Source: Cavia porcellus (taxonomy: Eukaryota; Chordata; Mammalia; Rodentia; Caviidae). From it: a DNA stretch of 64,000 nt. A program made the position numbers and the translations under genes. The DNA lies in contig NW_026947502.1 in assembly GCF_034190915.1 (NCBI RefSeq), positions 32,642,785 through 32,706,784 of the forward strand, in the 5' to 3' direction. The notes below the pieces were generated by a model. The model ran no database searches, had not been told where the DNA came from, and worked only from the letters and a program-made list of their open reading frames with translations. Positions 1-12,063 of this stretch are shown piece by piece; positions within the stretch are counted from its first letter, which is position 1, and each line of letters opens with the position of its first letter.

Positions 1-439
1 ATTCCCAAATTGTCATGCATTTCTGGGGGTACATGCATATCTCAGGACAACATCAAATTTCATTTAGAACAATTCTACTCCCATTTTCTCTACAGTAAGC
101 TGGGGCTATTCCTAATTCACCAAATAGGAAATTAATCTTTGTTCTTCTGCTTTCAAGCTCTGCAAGTATTTTAAGATAAAAATGTTTTTTAAAATGGAAA
201 CATTTATGTGTAATCCAAAAATACTTGGATGATGTGATCAGTATTTGTAGAGTTAAGTCCTTGGCCATCGCTTCAACAGTGATTCAGCCCCAGTGATATT
301 CACTGACGCCTCCAGCATGCCCAGCAGATATCTATGTGCACTGTGCTACATTAGGGATTACCTAGAGTTTATACCCTGTCTAAACTTGGCTCAAGAAAAA
401 GAGATTTGAAGCAATAGTATGATGTAGTTTTCTGGTAAA

Positions 440-775
440 AAATGGAAAGATTAGTGTTTCAGGCCATTCAGACTATTTATAACCAAACCAGTGGCTTATA
501 AACAACGGGAATTTCTCTCTCTCAAGTGTGGAGGTTAGAAATCCCTCCCCCCACCATCAAGATGCTGGCAGATCTGGTGTCTTACACAGGCCCAGCTCCT
601 GGTCCATAGATCACTGTGTCCTCACATGGTCTTTGGGCCTCTTTTTCTTTCCACCTTCATGACTTAATCGCTTCCCCAAAGACCCTGCTTTTAAAACCAT
701 TACTTTGGGAGCTTAGTTTAAAATACAAATTTGGAAGGGACACAAACATTTAGACTGTCATAAAACTTGTGTTTC
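440..775 (-). mobile_element. MaLR/ERVL-type LTR remnant
   Basis: 'gtggcttataaacaacggga', 'atcaagatgctggcagatct', 'gtcctcacatggtctttggg' and 'ggaagggacacaaacattta' follow the reverse-complement layout of old MaLR LTRs. The outer limits are unclear. Bases 1-430 and 780-1,460 show nothing I can name. Confidence 0.55.
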
Positions 776-1462
776 AAATGGACATAAAGTCTCTTTGTAT
801 ATGCTTAAGTATATCTAAGCAAATTAAATATTGGCATTTGCATAATCTGGGAGTTGACCCGAACTTGTCTCCCAAAGGGCTGTGTATTGCACAGCTACAA
901 AGACCTCTAAGGGTTTTAAGTGTGGAGGTTTCCTAAGATCTAGAAATCAACCAGCTTCTAGTGGTAAATACAGTAAATGGCTAGTCTGTAAAGTTTTGTG
1001 CAATTATGGCAACAAATAAAATGCTGTCCTTGCCAATGGTTGATGATTCATCATTGGGAGGACCTTTTCCTAGTAGCCTGAGTTAGACATAAACTGAGTT
1101 GTAGCATTTCTATTTTTAAAATATCATAAAATCAAGAATCACCTATTATCCAGTTATCCAAAGAAGCATAATTAATATTCTATGATATGTTCTTATAATC
1201 TGTGTCTTCTTTGTGATTCAGACTGCTTTTTTTCATCCAAAAATACACTATGATTAATGTACTACGATTATTAGAGTAACATGAAAATCACAAGATCACT
1301 GAGGCTAATGCTACTCAGTCCACAATAACCACACAGTAAATATTTGAACAGGGAAAGGGGCAGCATGGATGGGCTTTGGCACTTTCTCCTACACTGGTAA
1401 GAGTCTCTCTGTATGACAGGTTGATAGTGTTCACTATTTTTGGTGATTTTTGAAATGGCGTT

Positions 1463-1549
1463 GGGGTGGGGATATAGCTCAGTGGCACAGTGCCTGCCTG
1501 GCAAGCAGAAGATCCTGAGTTCAAGTCCCAATACCCAGAAAAAAAAAAA
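1463..1549 (+). mobile_element. ID-family SINE
   Basis: This tRNA-derived element reads 'ggggatatagctcagtggca' (A box), then 'ctggcaagcagaagatcctg', then B-box-like 'gagttcaagtcccaataccc', then an A tail. The copies at 3,073, 18,907 and 55,114 are of the same family. A short TGAAATG repeat flanks it. Confidence 0.88.
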
Positions 1550-1610
1550 GTTATGAAATGACCTCAACCACATTAGAAAAAATCAGAAGTTGTTTTCAGA
1601 TTTAAGACAT

Positions 1611-1715
1611 TTTTTTTTTTTTTTTGCCCATCATTCACGCTGCCTAACTGAACTCAGGGTCCTCAAGGTAGCCTCGTGGAGGGGCACTGATGGTGTGATA
1701 CTGCACCCAGCTCCT
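1611..1715 (-). mobile_element. Degenerate SINE, minus strand
   Basis: A T run at its left edge is followed by 'actgaactcagggtcctcaa' and 'tggtgtgatactgcacccag'. This resembles a decayed, reversed rodent SINE with an A tail. Family assignment is uncertain. Confidence 0.4.
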
Positions 1716-2009
1716 CTGCACAAAGAAAGGAGTGTTCAGCACCTCCCCAGCTTCCAAGCCTGATGTTTACCCTGGACACATTTGTGGTACCATCCCCTTT
1801 TGTCTGTCTACCCACACTACGCATCCCTGAAATCATGGTCACCCAACTGTAGAGGGCGTTTCAATCATTCAAAACATCTTGGTCTCCTTTAAGAGCAGCA
1901 GAGTTCATTGTCCACTGTGAGAAAATCTAACTGAGTCATTATTTGGATTAAGTTATTTTCTAATCCATTTGTTTGCAGGCCTCCCACAATGAACGTTTTA
2001 GCTTTACTG

Positions 2010-2100
2010 CTTTATTTTTCAAGGAAAGAGGAGGAGAAGGACAAGGTAGAAGAGGAAGAGGGGGGCGAGGAGGAGGAGGAAGGGGAGGAGGAGGAAGACC
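2010..2100 (+). repeat. Purine-rich (GGA)n-like low-complexity tract
   Basis: An almost pure A/G run on the + strand is dominated by GAGGAGGAGG units and runs of three to five G. The translated Gly/Arg-rich frame is a composition artefact. The surrounding 1,750-3,058 shows no gene. Confidence 0.85.
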
Positions 2101-3072
2101 GTGGTTCTCTGAAACTCCAGACAGTAACATGAAAGGCAGAAATGAAAGCAGGAAAGCCAGAGGACACTTAAAGCAAGAAATCACCTACTTTATCTCCACA
2201 GCACAGATATTCATCTTCAGGAAGACATTCTCCTCCCTAGAAAATCACATCTGGAAATTTATTCTAAGAAAGTTTCAAAACAATAACTTCAGATGAAACA
2301 GGCTCAAAGGAGTCAGCACCAGTAAAACAGAGGATTTTTGTAAACCTTTGAGTCGATTTCTACTGCCAAAGAGTTGTTTTCTATAATTGGTAAGACTTCA
2401 GGTTTAGTTCATGTTTATCTCATTCTTCTCCAACAAAAGGCTTTGAGCCCAGGGAGGCTACTATGGGAGGCGCTGGGAAAGATCTCAGTTACCAGTATGA
2501 GGAGAAAGAACTCAGGGCAACACCGACGAGCAGACAAGGTCTCCAAAGCCCTCTCCCCTGCACCCTGGAGATGTCTGCATACTCTATCTGGCTCATTCCA
2601 GACCAGCCAAGCAAGCAGTCACATCTGCTGATTGAAGATCAGCCTATCTAGAATATAAATACTTTTCAAGTAGCTGTATTACTCTATCTGTGAAGTATGT
2701 AGAAAGTCTTCTCTGTGTCATTTTTCCTTTAAAATACAGCCCTAATAGGGCAATTTCAACTACCCAACATCTGCTCCAAATTTTCCCATGATTTATGTGA
2801 CCATGCGGCCAACTCTATGTATAAATTTAGATAGGTTCTGGGAGGGATCATCTCCTACATACAAGTAAAAGTGGAAAGATACATATTGAATTACATCATC
2901 AAATTTGTTTTAGATCTTAGGACATGCGTTGTCAACCAGATGTCCACAGAATCAAATTTATTATTTCATGTCAGTAAAACATGAGTTCTTTTAAATGCAT
3001 ATGTTCCTTACAACTAATTCTGAGTATCTTACATAAATTATTTCCATAACTGAGGGCAAGAGAAGTATCAGA

Positions 3073-3173
3073 AGGGGCTGGGGATTGAGCTCCGTGGTGC
3101 AGTGCCTGCCTGACAAGCATCAGGTCCTGAGTTTGATTCCCAGTAACCCCTGTCCCACTCCCACCCCCCAAAA
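3073..3173 (+). mobile_element. ID-family SINE with exact 14-bp target duplication
   Basis: It begins 'aggggctggggattgagctc' and has a B box near 'ctgagtttgattcccagtaa' and an A-rich end. AGAGAAGTATCAGA flanks it at 3059-3072 and 3174-3187. The perfect duplication indicates a comparatively recent insertion. Confidence 0.92.
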
Positions 3174-3896
3174 AGAGAAGTATCAGATTCTATTAACTCC
3201 ACTCTACCCAGGGGGAAACTCAGTAATCACATAGCACATCAAGCAGTCAGTACCCAATTGTTTGACACTTAGCTTATTCTTTGGTGCTAAGGTTCATCTC
3301 AGTGTTATTAAAGAGGTTTTTTGAATAAGATAAAAGGAAACAAGAAGACTGGCCATGTTTGTGGGAAGATATTCTTAAATGACACTTAAGCCCTTGTGCT
3401 TGGCTGGGGAGTTTCATGTGAGCCTGTTCTAGCTGCTCTATGGAGAATGGACTGCCGAGCACAAATCAGGAAGAGGGAGGCTGTGTTGGAATTCCGGCTA
3501 AGAGGATATCAATGCTTGGACTTTGGTGCTAAGGTGCAAATAAACAGCAATAGTCCACTTCAGAGGGCTGTGGAGACAGCACCATATAGACTTGGAGATG
3601 TACCACTTATGGAGGATAAGGGAGAACTGCCCGAGAGGGGGGCTTTTAGTATGCTATACAAGGCTGCCCCAATCTTCATTATGACAGAAAATTCCAGAAC
3701 AATCTAGAAGTTAAATTAAGCATTTAGCCCTCAGCTGACATTGTATTAAGACTTTGCATTGCTTGCGTGTCAGCCAGGACGGCAGACAGGTATGTCCTGA
3801 ACTTCAGGCCCTCTCACTCTGGGCCTGGTCTGCTGTTACCCCTGTGAGAGGACAGCATACCATGCAAAGATCTGCCTCGGCTGGAAACTTCTCTCC

Positions 3897-4395
3897 CCTC
3901 CAAAATCCATGGTAAACTTAATTTCCAGTCTAACAGTACTGGGAGGTAGGCCTGTGTGAGGTGATTGAGTCATGGGATTAGATGCCCTTTATAAAAAGGA
4001 TTGAAGCTGGGCTTGGTATTGCACACCTATAATCCCAGCATTTGGGAGACTGAGGCAGGAGGACCACTGGGAGTTCAAGACCAGCCTGAGCTACAAAATG
4101 AACTCAAGATGAGTCTGAATTGCTTAGTGAAACCCTGTCTCAAAAACCCCAAAATAAACAAATAATAAGATAAAAAGTAAAAAGGATTGAAAGAGAATTT
4201 GTCCCCCTTTGCATTCCATCTTCCACCATGTGAGGACAGCATTCCCACCAGAGAGTACACCGACAGGATGCCATTGTGGGGTCAGCACACAGCATTCACC
4301 AGACAGCCAAGCCTCCTAGAGTCCTGAGCGAGGACTTTCCAGGCTTCTGAACTTGAGACATTTCTGTTCTTCTTCTTAAATAAATATAACACACT
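3897..4395 (+). mobile_element. MaLR (MST/MLT1-like) LTR split by a SINE
   Basis: The left part (3897-4005) has 'gtactgggaggtaggcctgt' and 'gattgagtcatgggattaga'. The right part (4179-4395) has 'catcttccaccatgtgagga' and 'tttctgttcttcttcttaaa'. Together they follow a MaLR LTR in plus orientation. The B1-type SINE at 4006-4178 interrupts it. Confidence 0.75.
4006..4178 (+). mobile_element. B1-type (7SL-derived) SINE inserted in the LTR, 13-bp target duplication
   Basis: It starts 'gctgggcttggtattgcaca' and then 'cctataatcccagcatttgg' (B1 consensus). It carries a second diverged copy of the GAGTTCAAG..CAGCCTG segment and ends in an A-rich tail. Exact AAAAAGGATTGAA copies lie at 3993-4005 and 4179-4191. 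Confidence 0.93.
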
Positions 4396-4917
4396 CATTT
4401 ATTTGCTTCGTGGTGGAGAAACCTGGCATGCATCACTTTAACCAAAGAAAGATGGCACCACCAGCAAAAGGTAGTTCCTGAGAACATGCATTGAGACTGA
4501 CAAAGAAAAACATCTATTGTAGTTCTGCCAAAGTTGCATCTACTCATGAGGAAAGGCATTCTTAAAAATATTCTCTTGGATATCAAGATATCTTGTGTGT
4601 CAAGCAAAAATAAAGATTAAGGAACTGTACCAGGTGGAAGAACACTAGAGATTGAGAAATAAGCATGACAATGATCCTGGACCACATGAATGGTATAATC
4701 AATCATATTTGAATAATGTCTGTAGACAAGACATTGCTTTATGAATTAGCTAAGCTATGGCATTTTGTTAGATAAAGATTAAGGCAAGTTTTTAAAAATA
4801 CAAAATAGTTATATAATGGCAAAAGTACTAAAAAGCACATCAGTATTCAAAAGGGAGTCTCTGAAACATTTAATCAGGAAAACTAGACTACAGAGTTATA
4901 TTTAAGATCTACTTGGA

Positions 4918-5045
4918 CTCTGGTGTGATTGCACATACCTGTAATCCCAGCACTCAGGAGGCTGAGGCAAGAGGATTGTCATGAGTTCAAGGACAGCCTG
5001 GATTACATAGCGAGACTCTGGCTCAAAAACAAAGCAAAACAAAAT
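4918..5045 (+). mobile_element. B1-type SINE without the internal duplication, 13-bp target duplication
   Basis: It contains 'acctgtaatcccagcactca', 'ggaggctgaggcaagaggat' and a single 'gagttcaaggacagcctgga' segment, then an A-rich tail. AGATCTACTTGGA flanks it at 4905-4917 and 5046-5058. Confidence 0.93.
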
Positions 5046-5094
5046 AGATCTACTTGGAAGTAGTAATTGGAAGAAAGCTTGAATCCTGCATCAG

Positions 5095-5225
5095 CAGTTT
5101 GGATTTGGGGGAAATTAACTAAACCTCCGATTCTTTAATACGCTAAAAATAGTACTGTCTTCCTTATGGGTTTGTTAAAGATTTATCATTAAAATGTCCA
5201 GGATGATAAATGCTTAATGCATGCT
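5095..5225 (+). repeat. MIR SINE remnant
   Basis: 'attaactaaacctccgattc', 'tgggtttgttaaagatttat' and the 'taaatgcttaatgcatgcta' end follow the MIR order. From 5,230 to 7,140 I see nothing identifiable; the 161-codon frame at 5256-5741 has no recognisable domain. Confidence 0.55.
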
Positions 5226-7149
5226 ATTTTCCATCTCAAGTAAGTAAGGAGGCTAATGACAGGGTCCCCCAACCTTCCCAGCGAGAGGAAGACATGCTCT
5301 GGTTTGAGAGGAGAGGACTGTAAAATCTGGCTTGCTGGATTATGGAGAGTCAGGGCTGTGCTGACAATGGTTAGGCCGGGTGGTTCAATGGAAAGTGCTG
5401 TTAATCATGCTAGAGATTCAGGACAAGAGAAGGCTTTTGGGGTTGGCCCAGTGGAGGAACCACTTGACAGCCTACTGTATACTCAGCTCTTTCCCCAGCA
5501 GCCTGCAGAGCTCTCTCCTCTTACCCGTTCTCACTGGTGCCCTCTCCTGCCCAACTACTTATGCCTCCGAACTGCACCACCCAGTGGCCAGCTGAGCTCT
5601 CCTGGTCTCTGCCCTCCCTTGGCCCATCACATTTCTCATGATCTCTGCAGCCTCTTTGCTGTCCACAAATCCACTTTCATTTTCTCTCTCACAACTGGGG
5701 CTTTGCTCTGCACAGTGAGAGGTGCTGCCTGCTTGAGTTAGCATCTTTCTCCAATCAAGGGAGGACACGTGTGCTTTTTATCTGGTTCCTTCCAGGTTAG
5801 AGGCCCTCCTGGTTTCTATTTAGCTTTAGGGAGCCACCTAATGTGTGAATTTCCAGTGGCAGCCCTTGCTTCATCTCTCCAGCAGTGTCCCAAGTTACAA
5901 AGCGTAAAAGGGATCAGGGCTGTCTACCCGAAGGCCACACATGGCATCATTACCTGAGCCCTAGTCTTCTGATACTTAATGTAAAGGAAGGGGTCTTTCA
6001 ATTGGTCAAAAATCATGTACCTCCTTTGAGGACTCAGCTGCCTTAGAAAGCATCTAGGTGGGTGGCTGGTGACTGTGGATTTAGAGGAACTGGAGTCCAG
6101 GGCAAGACACACAACAAAGGGAAAGGTCACAGGTGGCCAGGCTATCCTTGAGGCCTTTCTTCCAGAACACACAACCTCCTTTTGCTTTCTTCTCTCTTTA
6201 ATTGGAGCTTGTGTTGCTGAGAAATTCTTCTTTAAGTTGGTTAGCTCACCCTTAGAGCCTCATCTTTACTCTCTGCCTGGGAGCTCCTCTGTTTCTGAGC
6301 TTGTGATGCTGCCTTGGCCTCCAGCTTTTCAACTCGTGGACACGTTTCCATTTCAGCAGAGTGCGTCCTACAGTGTTTCCAATACAGCTTTAGTTGAGTC
6401 AGCATATACGAAGATTTTTTTGTCAAATTATTGTGGCATAATTTATGTGCAAAAAAATTGCATCATTTTAGAGTATATAGTTTCATGAATTTTGACAAAT
6501 ATAGTCACCAGCACAATCAAGATACATATTTGTATCATCCTCAAGTTTCCCTGTACCCTTTTGTAATTATCCCTCTAGCTCGAGCTAGCTTTCTGTCAGT
6601 AATAGTTTTTCTTTTTCTAGATTTTATGTGGATACATCATACAGTACATATACTTTTGTGTCTCATAGCTTTTAAGATTCATCCATGTTGTAGCCTATTA
6701 TCAACAACTAATTTTTTAGTTTATCTCATTTTTGGAAATCATGGCTTGGAGTGTTATAACTACATATGTCTTTGCTGATTCCTGATGTAGCACCTGGGGT
6801 GACCATGGTTGTTGCCCTTAGAAAGCTTGACATCTTGGCAGGCAGAGAATATTTGAAAGATTCAGTCCTCGTGGGGTTTACCACTGGAAAAGAGGGGACA
6901 CAGTCAACAGCAAGAACACTTAGTGGTTTTGCTGTGTGCAGTGGATCAGGTCACTGCAGGACACTGACTGTATGGGAGTATGGCATGGTAAACCCAGGCA
7001 GATAGCTGGGGAAACAGGCCCAGGAGGTGGCTGGGGAAGCATGCAGGAGATGAGGAACCCCAGCAGGTGAGAAGATTCATTAGACCTGGAGTAGACAGCA
7101 TGGATTCAAAAAGAGGAGCAGACTTGGCTGAAAGACCTTGGACACTGCA

Positions 7150-7325
7150 GGTAGAAGCCTGAAACTGATGTCAGATGGGAAGGGGAACGAGGGAGGGAAA
7201 GGGGGAAAGGAAGGAAGAGAAAAAAAATGAGAGAAAAAGGGAAAAGAGGAAACAGTAGTTGTAAACAAGGAGGGTAAGTGAGGCTCAAGGGAAGAGTAAT
7301 AGAAATAGAAAAATAGAAAAAATAC
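7150..7325 (+). repeat. Long polypurine tract
   Basis: About 170 bases are almost entirely A and G on the + strand, with GGGAAAGG and GAAAAAGG runs. Frames on the opposite strand give Phe/Ser/Pro-rich nonsense. Confidence 0.85.
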
Positions 7326-7535
7326 TATCAAGTTATATCACGTTCTCTACCATGAATGTGACCATCATGTCGACCTAAAATATACCAACAAACCTCTTTT
7401 TGTATCTATTTTTATTTCAAAGGGAATAAAACAACAATAAAATGAAACAAAACAATAAGGCAGTAGCAAATCTACAGTAGTTACTATATTGCATATTGTT
7501 GTCCTCTAAATAGTGGCTCAGACTACCAGCTTTAG

Positions 7536-7640
7536 GCTGGCTCACAGGCAGGGGCTTAGCTGCCTTCCAAGTTCTCCTTGCCCCTCACTCAAGCTGGCTC
7601 ACAAGTCAGGGATTAGCTTTCTTCCTTGTTCTCTCCAGTA
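7536..7640 (+). repeat. Imperfect tandem duplication, 57-bp period
   Basis: GCTGGCTCACA begins at 7536 and again at 7593. Each is followed by a (G)GG(C/A)TTAGCT and then CCTTGTTCTC-like text. Two diverged copies are seen directly. Confidence 0.7.
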
Positions 7641-7924
7641 TGCACTTCGTATCAACAAACTTAATTAATTAAAACTTTTTTGAGTGTGGCTACAGGATTT
7701 TGAGCATCAGAAGGGTAAAGTGAAACGTTTCTGAACAATTCCTGTGATTGGTGCCCAAAATGGATTGAATGGAGCAGAGAATGAGAGGGAAGAGAGAATG
7801 ACAAGGGTCTATTTAGTTTATTTTCCATCAAGAGTGAAGACCAGCCAGCATCCCCAGCTGCAAATGCATGCCCAGGGGCATGGTCAGCAGAGACCCACAG
7901 GTCTGGGGCTATGATGTGTTGATT

Positions 7925-8350
7925 TTCCATTAGTACAAACCTAGTGGCTTAAAGCTGCATGATTTTTAAAAAAATCTCACAAGTTCTGTGGGTCAGGAGT
8001 GAGAGTACAAGGTGGATGTGTTTTCACTTGGAGCCCAGGGTCCTCTTTCAGTCCCAGTCAGGCTGTTGTTGGAGTCCAGTTCCTGTCACTGCAGGGCTTG
8101 GATCTCCCCTTGTGGATCTAACCCTGGGATCCCCACCCATAGGAAGTTCATGATACGGCTGTGTACTTTCTCCCAGGCCAAGAGAAGAGGGTCTGGGCTG
8201 GCTCCATTATGTCTAAAATTCCCCTTGTCTTCCTTGTAATACTGTCATTGTACTGCTACCCCTGCATTCACAGGTTTCACTTGCTCTTAGGGGGAGAACA
8301 TTACACAGTGCGCGGATCCTGGGAGCCCTCTTAGAATCCTGCCTGTTGCA
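7925..8350 (-). mobile_element. Possible LTR or other ancient repeat
   Basis: 'aacctagtggcttaaagctg', 'cacaagttctgtgggtcagg' and 'agaatcctgcctgttgcaca' resemble a reversed ERVL-type LTR. Assignment is weak. Confidence 0.35.
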
Positions 8351-8614
8351 CATGGTTTTCCTTTTGATTCCATTTCTCAGCTTGTGAAGAGAGACACTTG
8401 GGGACAGCTGTTCTCAGATTCTGCTGTGTATTCATAATGAGTGTTCTTTCTGTTATGATTATGGAAGCATTATAATGAATCATCTAGCCAAAATGTCCTT
8501 TGAGAGTTGTGGTGAGCACCTGAGCGGGAAGGACTGAGAATCTCTGAGACAGACACAACCTGAGGAGAAGGACAACCAAGTGACAAGCAAGCAGGCTGTT
8601 TGTGGGATCACTGG

Positions 8615-8945
8615 TTGGTATAATCACTAGGGCCTTTCACATATATTCTGTTTCTCCTCCCAGTTCAACACGACCACGTGGCCAATGAAACGTGAGCAGG
8701 GGTGGCGTCTGTCATTGAGAGAAAGTGTGTCTTACTCCCTTGTCCTCCGCCCCAGTGATCAGGAAGGTTTGAGAAGCTGACTGCTCCATCCATCTAGATC
8801 CTTGGGTCAGGTCATTGCAGAACAGCTCTTCCCAACCACGAATGCAAAGAAGCCATAAAGAGAAATAAGTTTCTGTTGTTTAAAGCCTGAGATCTGAAGT
8901 TGTTTGTTACTGTAGCTTTGCCTTGCCTGTCCTGGCTGATAGACA
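8615..8945 (+). mobile_element. ERVL/MaLR-type LTR remnant
   Basis: The 3' half reads 'aagccataaagagaaataag', 'tttctgttgtttaaagcctg', 'gttgtttgttactgtagctt' and ends 'ctggctgatagacag', the usual polyadenylation and 3' end layout of these LTRs. The 5' end is uncertain. Confidence 0.55.
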
Positions 8946-9754
8946 GAAGGACACTGTGAATCTTGTTGCCACCTTCTCTTTTCCTCTGGAACTCTCATTT
9001 TAGCCAGGCCTGTGGTCCAGTGCCTTCCTGTGATACCTCAAATACAGCCGTAAGACCCCACCTTCACGAGCAGTGGCTGTGTTGCTGTATAGTCATGTGT
9101 TTTTTTGTCATTCAAGCAGCCATCCACCTGCTGCCTCACATCTTAGGACCGCAACCCTCATGATAAATAAGTTATTTTTATTTGAGAACAAAAAAGCATA
9201 ATTAGCACATTTGGGGAAAGCTGCCAGTCCAACAAATCCTCACCTGGTCTGGACACGCCTTGATGCAGTGTACTTTCATCTCTTTCTGTAAAGCTCATTA
9301 CCAATCTACCCACCACATCCTCGCTCTTTTTTTTTTTTTTCTACACCTATAATTTGTTTTTTACTCAAATAAACATACTCAACACCACAAACAAAGGGCT
9401 CTGGACTTTGGTCTTGCCCAAGCATTTTGAAACTGTCCCTTCTTTGATGTCTTCTCAATGTGTAGCCACCATTGTGGCTGACATGCTCCCCACTGGCTCT
9501 TGTCATTCGTGATCCTTTGCAACCTTCTGCTATGGGATTGCTTCTCCTTCTCTCCCTTGTCTTAGGGCTCTCGGTGGCATTTCTCTCCATCTGCACGCCA
9601 TTCCTTGGCTCGGGCAACTATTGCCGCTACTACCCAACTGCATGATGGGCGAGAATGATGGGCAAGAATGCTGGGCTGAGCTGGGTTGTCATACAATGGC
9701 CAAATACAAAGTCCAGCATCTACCAAGCACTGTGAAACCCTTCGAATGAATTAA

Positions 9755-9905
9755 CTCTGTCAGTCTTCATATTTCCTACAAGGCAACACTAGTCTCCCAC
9801 CCTGCTGTCTAAACAGGATCAGAGAGTTTAAGTAGTTTGCTTAAGGTAGCGCAGCAAGTAGAGAGCTGGGTTGGATCTCAGGCAGCCACTCCAAAGCCCA
9901 TGCTC
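9755..9905 (-). repeat. MIR SINE remnant
   Basis: 'cagagagtttaagtagtttg', 'cttaaggtagcgcagcaagt' and 'ggttggatctcaggcagcca' read as a reversed MIR. The region 8,950-9,750 contains only a T15 run near 9,330. Confidence 0.65.
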
Positions 9906-10869
9906 CTACTCCAGGAATGATCTCATACCTCCAGGAAGCCCCGCTGGCCAGTTGCTATCTAACCCTGACTGCTATTGTCTGAAATGATTCCCTGTGAGGA
10001 GGCTCCCAGGCCCAGTCTCTTCCCATCCCACATGGCTGGGACGTGCTTGCTGCTGTGATCGGTTACAGGATTCCATCACACAGTGCAAACTGCAAAATCC
10101 TCATCTGAACTCTCCCTGTGGGTCCAGCCCACAGGTTCCGGCATGGGTTTGTGGAACCGGAGGTAGCAAGAGGTGAGCTGGAGTTTACAGTCCAGGGTTC
10201 ATGCATCCTGCCTGCGTGGATCCCTTGCCTTTCAGTGTAGAGAGGAATTGGAATTATTATTGCATCAACTCCCCTGACACCCTCAGAACCGTGGCCTCCC
10301 TCATTCCTTCCTCTGTGGCTTTTCTCTGCCCATAAAATGAAAAGCAGATTGCCTCCCTGGCTCTGGCAGCTCTAAGCAGGCCGGCATTGGAGGTGTGCTG
10401 GAGCAGGAGCGATCCTCACCATCTGGTTCTCGTTGGCTTCAAGGGGCGTGTCGCTTAGACAATGGGCCAGTGTGCAGCCAGGGCAGCACAACCCCGCAAG
10501 GTGACCCCGTGGCCTACTGGCAGCAGCTGGGGAGGGGCCTGCCTCCACCGGGAAGAACAGCGCAGGGGTGGGGAGCTTGTGTTTCCTAGAGTGAGGGGGC
10601 AGCTCCCCCTCATTGGTCATTTCTTCTTTTCTTCCTAGAAAGATGGGTTTCAGCTGTTTTCTCAAGATTCCTGGTAATCGCCTCATAAAACTGATATTTT
10701 GTGTGTGCCTGCGTTTGAACGTTATAAATATAATTTACATTCAATGCAGAGAGTACAAGAATGAGAAGCAGCGAGAGCCCAACTACCAAGAGTTTGAGCG
10801 TGCATTCTCTTTTGCCTGAGTATTTTATAGCATTGTTTTTAAAATGTTAATAACCTACTGTGTACTCCC

Positions 10870-10975
10870 GAGTTAGGGAGTATCCCAGGGACTTTATGTG
10901 GGTGATCTCAGGCTGTATAGCCAACTTTGCAAAGTAGGTACTTGTATTAAGAACATTTTTCATAAATGACATTCA
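10870..10975 (-). repeat. MIR-like remnant
   Basis: 'ctttatgtgggtgatctcag', 'gccaactttgcaaagtaggt' and 'acttgtattaagaacatttt' match the reversed MIR tail. From 11,000 to 11,880 the sequence becomes AT-rich with no identified feature. Confidence 0.45.
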
Positions 10976-11889
10976 GAAGGATGCCCCAGACTCCCCGGGA
11001 AGTTGTAGGGGCACCAGGACCACTTGCCAGTTGAGTGTCTCCAATTCACAGAGCTCACCCACCCCACCCTACTCACAATGCAACTGGTTTGTGACCTGGT
11101 TTCCACTGAACAATAATAGATCAGAACCATTAGTCAATCGTTCTGTACATGTGATTGTTACAGTTGCATGTTTCTCACACAGACTTACCTCAACATGATT
11201 TTGGATGAGATGATCATTCAATACGGATATCCTCAAACCATCTCTCCTGATTTGCCAGTTGTGTAATTTCTGGGCTAATGAGCATGTAAACTTTAAAGAC
11301 TTTCTTAAATGAGGCAAAATGCCTTCAAGAAAACGTGTACCCCTTCCAACACTGGGTATCACTACTTTTTGTCTGTCAATTTGGCAAGGTTTTCTTAACT
11401 TGTATTTTAAACCTTTAGTTCATTATGTTGCTCGAATAGTAAACCTTTTTATTCATTTGCTATCAGCTTTAACTTATTCTATAAACCCATTGTGTTATTT
11501 ACCTATAACTTATTTTTAAGTTGTTTTGAAAAAACTTGTAATGTTAAGGATACTGGTCCTTTATGATCTATGCTGCAAATCCGTGTCTTGGTGTGTCCTT
11601 TGCTGTTTCACGTTACAAAGTTTTTGTCTTTTGTGATAGAGGTTTAAAAATGTTATGAAGCTCATCTATCACTTTTTTCATTATACTTTCTTCTGTAATT
11701 ATTTTATTTTTAAAAATTTTCTTGTCTACCCAACAATGTGACAATGCTTACATTAAGCACATATTATGTTGAATATAGATATTTATGTTCACTTGAGGGA
11801 TCTGATTTTACCAACTCATCAAGAAGATCTCACCATGTCTTATATAATTAATGGAATTTATAGGTGTTTTCTTAAGAAATCAGGACATT

Positions 11890-12063
11890 GTATGATGTGG
11901 CAGTATATGTTACTTGGGAAGCTAAGGCAGGAGGATTAGAAGTTCAAGGTCAGCCAGGTTTTGCCTAAAAATAAAAGTTAAAAATTGGGTATGAAGGTCA
12001 GTGGTAGAGTACTTGTCTAGTGTCTGTGTGGCCCTGAATCCAATCCCAGCAAACAGCAAAATT
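11890..12063 (+). mobile_element. Composite B1-ID type SINE
   Basis: The left half is B1-like ('gggaagctaaggcaggagga', 'gaagttcaaggtcagccagg'). The right half is ID-like ('ggtcagtggtagagtacttg', 'ccctgaatccaatcccagca'). The same left-right order occurs at 31,283 (+) and reversed at 33,179. Dimeric B1-ID SINEs are known from non-murid rodents. Confidence 0.7.

Noticed and set aside
1973..2296. Gly/Arg-rich frame resembling an RGG-box protein
   Set aside because: It is produced by a (GGA)n low-complexity tract. The frame outside the tract has no homology.
5256..5741. 161-codon plus-strand frame
   Set aside because: There is no recognisable domain, promoter or splice context. Composition is like the surrounding intergenic DNA.
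9306..9617. Minus-strand frame next to a poly-T run, possible processed pseudogene
   Set aside because: No parent protein is recognised and no target duplication was found. The T run alone is not enough.
10613..10819. ATG preceded by an acceptor-like tract (tttcttcctag) opening MGFSCFLKIPG
   Set aside because: The leader is not a signal peptide, no partner exon is seen and the frame continues into AT-rich DNA. This is weaker than the 35,213 candidate.
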